From the NCBI GenBank assembly GCA_949987705.1, contig OX465283.1, positions 158,983,850 to 159,047,849 on the forward strand: a stretch of DNA of 64,000 nucleotides. The letters run 5' to 3'. The translations under genes were made by a program, and so were the position numbers. The notes under the pieces are model-generated. The model had not been told where the DNA came from. It did no database searches and saw only the letters and a list, made by a program, of their open reading frames with translations. The stretch is from Thereva unica. Its lineage: Eukaryota > Arthropoda > Insecta > Diptera > Therevidae. Positions 56,190 to 64,000 of this stretch are shown one piece after another (position 1 is the first letter of the stretch; every line of letters starts with the position of its first letter).

Positions 56190-56715
56190 GAATTACGTTT
56201 TGCTACAACTTGTAGCATCTCCTCGGTGCTGTCCTCTCTTATTCGGCAGACAACCCATTCTAAGCGGATTTTTCCCGCTTCTAGCGCTTTTTTCGCTAAA
56301 TCTACCGCTTTATTTATTGTGGCCGCCTGTGTTCCACTTTCCGCTTTCCTTAGTCACACATTTTATTCCTGCACTTGCAGCAGATCCAGCTGGATATGCA
56401 TCGCCTCACACACTTTTCCTTTAGAGGTGGTTTCGTCCAGGTCCCTTAGCTCGATTGTCATCTGGTTGGTGTTTGCTCACACCTGCTCAGCTTCTCCCGG
56501 CGAGGATTGACTTTCTGCTGGAGATCCACAGCTTTGCTGTCGCCCGCCTTCAGTTCTACCAGAATATCTCTCTTCTGCGTCCGCCTGATACGTGTTACCT
56601 CATCCCCAAGGTCCGTTAAGGGAGTGTCCGTTCTGGCCTTCCTCAGGATTTCCACATAGGATATCCCGCTTGCCGCAGTTATGATAAGAGCGCCTGATCT
56701 TAATTTTTTTTGCAA
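56190..56715 (-). pseudogene. LINE ORF1 (gag-like) fragment
   Basis: The minus strand begins with RSGALIITAASGISYVEILRKARTD at 56690-56615, then VTRIRRTQKRDILVELK. Farther along a second frame gives IELRDLDETTSKGKVCEAM near 56440 and KIRLEWVVCRIRED near 56270. These are typical blocks of the nucleic-acid-binding gag protein (ORF1) of R1/LOA/Jockey-like LINEs, in the order that precedes the CCHC knuckles. The knuckles are not preserved, and frameshifts break it. The protein would have coated the retrotransposon RNA. Confidence 0.7.
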
Positions 56716-56819
56716 TTTTTTGCTATTATCGTGAGGGTCAGACTGAAGTAATTTCTTTACCGTACTTGAACGTCATAGAAGAAAGGGTTTGTGAATTCTT
56801 AGTCAGAATCTGACACTAC

Positions 56820-57379
56820 AGTGTAGGTGCGTGCCCCCAGTGGTGGCTCCCGTCAAACCCGAATAAAAATAATTTAGTGGTTAATTTTCTCACTACCACG
56901 CATGCGCCCTCAGTTAGCGCGCAAAGCGCACAAATAGACATGCCACAAAAAAATGCAAACTCCCGCCACAGGCACGAAAATCTAACAATTTATTCGCTAG
57001 ATTCAAGCACTCTCTCGCCACAAGCACGAAAATTTAATAATTCCGCCTACAGGCATGAACATTTACATCAACATCTTTATCCACAAACATAGATCTTTCC
57101 AAACTCGAGTGTTATTTTAGCAGTCAGTCCCCCATCTAACTACTAACTACGTCGAATGCTGCTTGACCTACGCAATCAAACGAGATCTGTTCTTCTGAAT
57201 TTGCTATTGGCACCGAGATAATTACCCCTTTTCTTCATCATATACAATTCTATAAAGCCCCAATTTTGCTTCCTTTAGTCTAAAACAAGTGCAAGCCTGT
57301 GGCCGGAGCGTGCATTCCTGTGCCGTTAAAAAAAAGATGTAGCATTGCAATTTCCTGACAAGCCTGTATTAAAGCGTCG
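56820..57379. other. foxo intron, short degenerate repeats
   Basis: Between 56955 and 57065 a CGCCACA-GCACGAAAATCT phrase repeats three times with variation (CAGGCACG, CAAGCACG, CAGGCATG). No gene. Confidence 0.4.
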
Positions 57380-57515
57380 GATTCAGTAATGATGCCCTGC
57401 AAGCTGGGGCTGAGCAAGATAGGCTTGGTAGAAAGCACATCGTTACTCTCTTGTGGGTTCTGGGAGATAGAAATAAGGCTGGGAACGAGAAAGCCGACTA
57501 TCTAGCCAAGTAGAG
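57380..57515 (+). pseudogene. LINE RNase H fragment
   Basis: The translation IRFSNDALQAG then HIVTLLWVLGDRNKAGNEKADYLAK is the C-terminal part of a LINE-type RNase H (V.L.WVPGH.G..GNE.AD.LAK; P and H are replaced). It is short and isolated in the foxo intron. Confidence 0.6.
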
Positions 57516-58297
57516 TATGATTCCCTTTATCTGTTGTGCGTTAGAGATAAGAATACTAAAATTGTCACCGGATAAAGTCGTCGTAAAAAATCGAAATTTA
57601 CTGTGTAAGTGTGCTCTGGTTACTATCAAACAATGCGAAAATTGAATGCAATCTTATATAAATTCTAATTGATCTTAAATGAATTGATTGCAAAACAACT
57701 TTCACAATCAAATACTGCAGAATCCCCTATGCATAGATACCACCGGGCGTGCAAAACAAGAACAAAGGCTGCTAAGCAAATAATATTCAAGGACAAACAA
57801 TATTCAAGAATTTCTAAATAAGTGCAATCTAAAGTCTATAATCTAAGGAATAAGAAGCTAATTTAAGCATAGACGACAGTTCATAAGCAGTCTGGTGATT
57901 GCAGTTATCAGTCGATAGGCTTAGTATATTTCCAGCATGATAACTGCTAGTGTTTTACGTAAGCACTAGACTGGCTCAAGGGTTTGTTATCTCCCATTAA
58001 TCTTATTAGGCTCAATTTCCCTAATCGCACGCAGCCCTCGATCAAAGGTCATTTGTATGTAGTTGAATCGATTCCTGAAAATCCCTTGATAAGTGCCAGT
58101 CTACACCTATGTTATATTATATGTATGTAGAGATAAAAAGTCTCACTCTGGAGGCGCGCACACGGGGCACCGGAATGTAAAGACTGAGTTTCACTAGTTG
58201 ATAGTTTGTTAAATTGCCTCAAGCCATTGACTTAATTAGATTCAATTTATCTCATCAGAGCTGGTCTTTTTACTAACTCTCCAATATTGTCTTGCAG
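57516..58297. other. End of the foxo coding intron with acceptor
   Basis: Mostly AT-rich DNA with no gene or repeat recognised. It ends with the acceptor CAATATTGTCTTGCAG at 58282-58297, preceded by a CTAAC word at 58273-58277 that could serve as branch point. Confidence 0.7.
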
Positions 58298-58515
58298 ACT
58301 CCCAGCCAGCGGCAGCACAAAGTGTGGCGACATCGAAGAAGAACTCGTCTCGCCGCAATGCGTGGGGCAATTTATCGTACGCTGATCTGATTACACACGC
58401 AATTGGTTCTGCAACTGATAAGCGACTGACGCTCAGTCAGATCTATGAATGGATGGTGCAGAATGTCCCGTACTTTAAGGATAAAGGTGACTCGAACAGC
58501 AGCGCTGGATGGAAG
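58298..58515 (+). CDS. foxo: foxo second coding exon (N-terminal half of forkhead domain)
   Basis: The exon continues the reading frame of 43389-43599: the shared codon is GAC, then [17 protein letters not shown]. The forkhead DNA-binding domain starts at [14 protein letters not shown] (helix 1), goes on with [20 protein letters not shown] (helix 2 and turn) and [20 protein letters not shown], and stops with WK at the exon end, phase 0. The KGDSNSS insertion before the tryptophan is the FOXO-specific loop. The donor is AAG|GTGAGT at 58515/58516. The recognition helix (beginning NSIRHN in all FOXO proteins) must lie in a later exon that is not in this window. The intron at GWK|NSIRHN is in the same place as in vertebrate FOXO genes. 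Downstream activation domain and further Akt sites are outside. Confidence 0.97.
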
Positions 58516-58738
58516 GTGAGTGGTGGAAATATTTACTAAATTGTTAGATTATTTAAGGTATTCAATTTATTTATTTATTCGCCAAACAAGGCATGCTTGA
58601 ACTAGGTATACATGCACTTAAATTAAAAAATCATTCCATCAAATCATTCCATTTAATGAAAATTTCAAATTTACGCAGCTGTCAAACAATAGGTAGGCAA
58701 TGACGCTATTGAAACTAAACTAAAATACAATTAGCAAT

Positions 58739-58920
58739 ATAGTATACTCAATATACCGTTAGATCGATGGCGGCCATCTCAAGAGGGCGGATTACCACTT
58801 TCTTCACAACCACCTCGACATGGGTATCATGGATATAAGTTGAATACAACAAGTAATGTAGTATACTCAATATACCGTTAGATCCATGGCGGCCGTCTCA
58901 AGACCCATGTACCCGTTCTT
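58739..58920 (-). repeat. Two-unit repeat related to the hAT element at 33.2 kb
   Basis: GTATACTCAATATACCGTTA then GATCGATGGCGGCCATCTCA occurs at 58741 and again, diverged, at 58861. The units are the inverse of those at 33400-33618 (GGCCGCCATG, TATTGAGTATAC). So a fragment of the same non-autonomous hAT family lies in the second foxo intron, without ends. Confidence 0.7.
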
Positions 58921-59159
58921 TGAGGCACTTCATCTGGGTAAAAAACATTATCTTGAAAAATACCAAGTCAATAGATAGGTTTTATTGTTTACTATCGGCT
59001 TATGGATGTAGCGAGGCGTACCGGGTCCCAGCTAGTATTACTATAGCTATTGACAGCTATTGAAACCTACTATTGTCAGAGAGGGGGTTATGTTAGTAGG
59101 GATCTGAGTATTTGCTTATAGGATGCCTTGTTGAGTGAAGGGGAAAAACAGAAGCTATG
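58921..59159. other. foxo second intron, no recognised feature
   Basis: No gene or repeat is supported. Confidence 0.45.
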
Positions 59160-60960
59160 ACTATTGAAAACCATACAGCATCAGTTGACGGGCTCGTTCC
59201 TAGCGTTATCAATACGGTGTGGATATTCCCTTAGTAATTTAGTGTGTCCCGTGTGTCGGACTTCATCATTGAATTTGATCCTGTCTGACAGAAACTGCAC
59301 TTTTAGTTTTCCACTTAGGACGTCAAAGGCAACGCAAGGTATGAGCAGTTTTCCCCAGCTAGATAAGGGCATGATATCAAGCACTTTGAGCCTGTCCAAT
59401 TAGTGCGGCAGGGTTTGGTAGTCATGGTGATTTTGTAGATGTCTCAGGGCAAAAAGAAGAAATCTCTTTTGAATGGATTCCATCCTCCTGCTGCTCACTT
59501 GGAATATAGGATCCCAGATAGGAAACGTATATTCCAGGACTAAAGAACAGAAGAGTGTTTTTGTGGCCCATACATTACGGAATTCTTTGGCTCTCCTGTT
59601 GATGAAACCACAAGAACTTTGTTGGCTCTGGCAGTTATATTTTCGTAGTGTAGGTTGAAATTGAGTTTTTTGTCTAGAACGACGCCTAGATATACGCTAT
59701 GATCAACCTGATTCAACATTATGCCATTGAGATAATAGTTATGTTTCTGTGTGTTTTTTAAGTGGGAGGAGGTTATTGCATGATATTTGCTGGTGTTAAG
59801 TTGCAGTTTGTTCGTGGTGCACCAGTCTTATAGGGCATTGAGTTGTGTCTGCAAGAAGGAAAAAACAGTTTGTGTCTTAATGATACTGTAAATTTTGAGA
59901 TCATCTGCGTAAAAGAGATGTGGAATATTTGCTAATTTTTCTCGGATAGATCGGAGATGAAAATATTGAAGAGAAGGGGACCAAAATGACTACCCTGAGG
60001 AACGCCAAAGGTTACATCAATCTCATTAGATAGAAATCCTTGGAATCTGATAACCTGTGTTCTTCCGTTCAGATATGATTTTAACCATTCCAGGGCAGAA
60101 CCTGATATTCCAAACATTGATAATTTTGCATTTAGGATGGCGTGGTCCACTCGAACGAAGGCCATGCTGAAATCGCATAGCAATTCGGAGATACGGACCA
60201 TAAGGTTAGAAGTTGTTGAACGTCCTTTCCGAAAACCGTGTTGTTGTTCGTTTAGGTATGGATCGATAAGAGGGGCAATCCTGCCGGAAAATAGGAGGGA
60301 GATAGTCGGGATCATTACCTTTTTTTGATATCAAGATTATTCAGACCCGCCGTAATCTCGTCAACAGAAAGTGGATATACCATTTATAAGAGGAGTGTCA
60401 GTGTACGAATCAGTTAGATCGTGTGTTGCGCTGGACAAGGGGCTATAAATTTCAGCAAACCTATCAGCAAACATTCTACAAATTACTTGGGGTCACGAGC
60501 TGTGTGCTCTACCATTCGTCATTGATGTTGGTTAGCCTGAAGTCTTCCGTTTAATGTTAACGTAATCAAAGTTTTTTTTGGGATCACTTATGATACTATC
60601 ACCAATAGAATTAATATATGTAGAGTAGGCCTCGCGAGACTTAAGCGGAAATCTGAGGCTAACCTAATGTATTCGGAATTCAATCACTCGTTTACATGTG
60701 TTATTTCTGATCATATTATATAATTTATTTCTTTGATTACCTAGGAATCTAGTATCTCCATCCAGCCATGGTTCTGACACTCTATCCCGTTTTTTTGTAA
60801 TTTTGGGTACATATTTGTCGATAATGTATTGTCGTGGAGGCTGCAGAGCGTTTATTTCGTAGGAGCAGCCAGACACTTGGCATCGGCACAAACCCGGCAG
60901 AGCTTTATTTTCTAGTATACAAATGTTAAAGCTGTAATTTGATTGTAGGTTGAAACTTTT
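59160..60960 (-). pseudogene. Jockey-like LINE relic (linker to RT C-terminus)
   Basis: Minus-strand order: the pre-RT linker near 60880-60670 (EPWLDGDTRFLGNQRNKLYN), then ICRMFADRFAEIYSP near 60470, and the RT fingers and palm at 60315-59940. The fingers and palm include LNEQQHGFRKGRST, DFSMAFVRVDHAIL (palm Asp region damaged) and VPQGSHFGPLLFNIFISDL. Then HLFYADDLKIYS lies near 59920 (catalytic YADD intact), HSVYLGVVLDKKLNFN near 59690 and a final RRMESIQKRFLLFALRHL near 59480. Only frameshifts and stops prevent expression. The endonuclease end is missing. Confidence 0.85.
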
Positions 60961-61899
60961 ACTCGATAGGTTAGTTGCGATCCCAAAACAACAACAAAAA
61001 AAGTGATCCGCTCAGACATTAATTCCAAATTTGACCAGACAGACCAACATATTTTTTTACTGCGTAAGTGCTAAGTTTTAAGGGTAATTTCAAGCTCTTG
61101 CTCGATAGAGGTCACGTTGCGGTCCCAAAAATTTTCTGGAAAATGGACATACTAAATTTGGGCACTACTTCCGCCCAGGCAGACCACGATTTTTGTTATA
61201 GTCGGTGTGAGTACTGACTAACATTTCAAGAACATTTCATCCTCGTACTCGATAGGCACGTTTTTGCAGCTATTAGTATAGTAGTACATCTTCATTTTTA
61301 TACTTGCAACATCGTCATTTTGGGTTTAAATTGTTTACGTTGCTGATTTACTTTTTGTAAAAATTTCTTTTGTCATTGGAGTTTACTGATTCTTCTATTT
61401 TCCTCATTTCTTCTTCCCAATACTGGCTTTTTTGCTTTGTGTACGCTCTTCTTAGTTTTATTTCTTTTCTTTATGAATCCATTGTTCTGTGTCTATTTAG
61501 CATGAGTTGGTATGCTCTGTTTTGCTACTCTATTCGCGAAGTTGGTCGAAGTCGAGAATGTAGAGAGGCACTTCGATTCACTTTGTGTAACTTTACTTCG
61601 CCTCGGGTGGTGTCTTTGCATCTTTGGCGGTTTTTGCGCTCGAGTCAAAGGTGGGGTGTGTGGTGTGCCGGGTGATTATGGTCCTCGTGAGGTTGTATGA
61701 TATGTAATCACGTATTACGGACCACGGTAGTCAGAAACAAATTTCGAATACCGTAAAAAATTCCCCTAGTGACGAAACAATTTCAACAGCTTCGATTTTA
61801 TATAGAAAGGGGTCACCAAGGGGCTTCAGCACCAAAATGACATTTCTCTTTTACATTGCCGTGTTTCTGTATTTTTTTTTTATGTGAAAGTCTAAGCTC
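60961..61899. other. foxo second intron, no recognised feature
   Basis: No gene or repeat is supported. The frames at 61370-61700 are low complexity and show no family motif. Confidence 0.45.
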
Positions 61900-62700
61900 A
61901 GGTGTCACCATTTGTACTACCAGTCCGTCATATCTTGCACGTCAACGTCAGGTGTCTGATAGTAAGCTTAGCTCGAAGGATAGAAAAAGGATAAAACAGG
62001 GAGTCTGGCGGGTACATGAGAAGATGGAGATGAATCCATCCATCCAATGGCGCTACAGCCCAAATCGAGCAATGGCCTCCTCTAGGGCATTTCTCCAAGT
62101 TTGACGGTCCCTTGCAGCATGTCTCCAGTTCCGGATTTTGAGCATTGAACCTTGCGTTTAAACTCTTGGGTGTTGTATGAGTTTGGGAAACCTTCCACAG
62201 TCGAGTTGTTCTCGAAAAGAACGAATTACTAAACTGGTGTGTGCGCGAAAATAAGGGCTGTAGATAGTGAGGATGAGCCGAAAGGGCAAGTCTTGTGTTG
62301 CGGGAAAAACATCGACGTGAAAGCAGGAGATTATATATTTCGGTGGAACAGTCGTTATGGTAGATGCGGTAGAATTTCACCAGAGCTTCTACATTCCTGC
62401 GGTGACTAAGTGAATCAATTTTGGAGCAAATGGCGACGTCGCCAATGAGTTGGAGAGCGCGGTTCTGCACCTTGGTCCAGCCACGCTAAGGTGGTACTCG
62501 ATGCCCCTGCTCAGAGATATGAGTTGAATTCGAGGCGGGGCCGAATGTAGGTTTTGTAGATTATGGCCCTGGCCGACGGCGGAAGGAGGAATTTGCATCT
62601 TTTAAGGAACCCAAGCATTGTGATGCTTGTTTAGCGATTTAGAATATGTGATTATTCCAACGCAGATCTTCAGTTAATGTTATGCCTAGGATATTGATAG
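61900..62700 (-). pseudogene. Jockey/CR1-type LINE C-terminal relic with a nested insert
   Basis: On the minus strand it follows the C-terminus and 3' UTR of the 51-55 kb element. The blocks are QNRALQLIGDVAICSKIDSL, SHRRNVEALVKFYRIYHND, FSRNTRLALSAHP and a tail HLLMYPPDS, then a 3' UTR with ATATGACGGACTGGTAGTAC, matching 55530-55550. A roughly 120-bp foreign piece sits at 62036-62155 within the coding part, between RKVQ and HLLMYPPDS. The insert contains AATGGCGCTACAGCCCAAAT, which resembles 3' tail sequence of another LINE or SINE. Confidence 0.8.
62036..62155 (-). mobile_element. Short LINE/SINE-like insert inside the LINE relic
   Basis: Comparing with the uninterrupted copy at 55430-55460 shows extra sequence here, from GATGAATCCATCCATCCAAT to a CAGTTCCGGATTTTGAGCAT word. 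The ends are uncertain by a few bases and no duplication is clear. Its minus strand begins near LEKCPRGGHCSIWAVAPLDGW, a 3' end common in short LINE tails, tentative only. Confidence 0.5.
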
Positions 62701-63799
62701 AAGGTTCAGCCATCAGTTCTAGTATACCGCACTTCGATCAACTTCGAGAAGTACTTCACCGAAGCGACTTCGCTAGTAATGCAGTGCAAGCTTTACTTCC
62801 CATAAGTTCTCATATTCACCCCTAATTTGCGCTTCTTTTAATTCTGTCACATTTATTTTCCGTCTGTGTTTCCTCTTCTTGTTTTTATTTACTCCGTTAC
62901 TCTCAACCTAGATTCAACCCAGTCATAAACGGAGTTCGAGTTGAAACGGGGTCCACTCAATCCAACACAGCTCTCCTACCTGGATCGAGTAGATTTTTCG
63001 CCTTATATACGCTGGTTGAGTTGTAATTGGGTTAAAGTGATTTCGTATGCTTACCATTCATTCGTTTTGTCTTCGGTGCTTTTACTTTCCTAGGAATACA
63101 AAAATTATTTCGTTCTGAGAATTTCATATGAAAATTTGAGATTATGTTTTGATTTCCGATCAACTCTATTTCGACCCAAAGTGAAATAAACTCGACATCA
63201 TATTCAATGGTCGAAATTTCAACTCAACTTCTATTTTTGGAGTCGATTTTTTCTAATCTCCTGCGAGAGACCACGTTATTAGAGACCACTTAAAAACTGC
63301 TATGGACCAAAGATTGAACTTTTTCAAATTGAAAATTCTCAAATAATAAAAAAATAATTATAATTTTAATTTCAATAACTTTTCAATTTAATATTCATTT
63401 TTCCAAAATTACTTGATACTGAACGATGAACCTGAACCTAACGAATGCAGCACGTTCATTGCCTCGCTCGGAGATCATTCATTCTTTCGTCAATTTATCG
63501 CACTTAGGTCGATTTTTGATTAGTAAAGTATCTCGGGAGTTTTTTTATTGGCGGTGTATAAAGCACTTAAATTATTTTATTACAGATATTTTTTGCACTT
63601 CTTAAGCCGATAACGTCCGAAATAATCAATACTAATCGCATTTTTCGAGATAAAAAACTGTTTGAACAAAGAGAAGTAAATACGCCGTTTTTAGATTATT
63701 TGAATATAAATGATTATATAAATTAATCTAATTAGTGCTGAGTGTATTTACAGATATTAGGTTAATCGTTGACGCCAAATTGTTAAGACTGTTTGTGTG
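62701..63799. other. foxo second intron, no recognised feature
   Basis: No gene or repeat is supported. TTCGATCAACTTCGAGAAGT and TCACCGAAGCGACTTCGC near 62735-62775 contain short inverted words only. Confidence 0.45.
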
Positions 63800-64000
63800 C
63801 AGTGCCGGATTTACCAACAAGCAAAACAAGCAATTGCTTGAGGCCCCTACCCTCAGGGGGCCCGCGCCTCTTATATTTCATTTGGTTCGTCTTTAGATAA
63901 AAGGGAAGTAAAAAAATTGTGTTTTCATAATATTCTTTTGCGAATCAAATATACAACCGTCATAGTTTTGCCACTAAAATATAAATGTAAAACTAAACGT
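63800..64000. mobile_element. One end of a probable hAT element, cut by the window edge
   Basis: CAGTGCCGGATTTACCAACA followed by an AGGGGGCCCGCGCC stretch looks like a hAT terminus (CAGTG start). No second end or flanking duplication can be checked because the window stops at 64000. Confidence 0.5.

Noticed and set aside
58324..58539. Separate short gene starting at 58324
   Set aside because: It is the interior of foxo exon 2; the true frame enters from the acceptor at 58297.

Overview
This window is nuclear DNA from an insect. It carries one recognisable host gene, the 5' part of foxo (the forkhead box O transcription factor), on the + strand. The first coding exon lies at 43389-43599 and holds the Akt/14-3-3 site. 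The second lies at 58298-58515 and holds the N-terminal half of the forkhead domain. They splice in phase across a 14.7-kb intron, and the gene runs off the right edge. A likely 5' UTR precedes the ATG, behind a splice acceptor at 43265-43266, so at least one non-coding first exon should lie upstream. The protein resembles fly FOXO closely enough to say insect, but not to name the order.

Almost everything else is mobile DNA. From 1 to 8.6 kb there are AAGTACTT-rich repeats, a LINE tail broken by a tRNA-derived SINE, an older LINE relic, and a repeat-poor, CpG-containing stretch (4.3-6.8 kb) that is the best candidate for a promoter or leader region. From 8.6 to 11.0 kb a hAT relic with a perfect 8-bp target duplication has been split by a non-autonomous element whose termini begin CACAGTG. 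From 12 to 16 kb there is an RTE fragment, two copies of one MITE, and a dispersed element that carries a 79/70-bp minisatellite. At 18.9-21.0 kb sits a 5'-truncated RNase H-bearing LINE ending in CCTAA repeats. At 25.8-27.3 kb a foldback element holds a 10-bp-periodic array. At 27.7-43 kb come mariner, LINE, hAT-MITE and other inverted-repeat relics and an exact 142-bp tandem array.

The foxo intron contains Gypsy, R1-type, RTE and Jockey/CR1 fragments. It also contains a complete RTE-type retrotransposon (52049-55150) with an intact 991-codon frame, inserted in a Jockey/CR1 element whose own frame is open on both sides. The right end (59-64 kb) is more LINE debris plus one end of a probable hAT element.

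I see no rRNA, functional tRNA, CRISPR or operon, as expected for this kind of DNA. No wholly new system is evident. The strongest leads are the foldback element with the 10-bp array, the CACAGTG-ended element, the intact nested RTE, and minisatellite growth within a dispersed element. All family names come from motif reading, without database searches.
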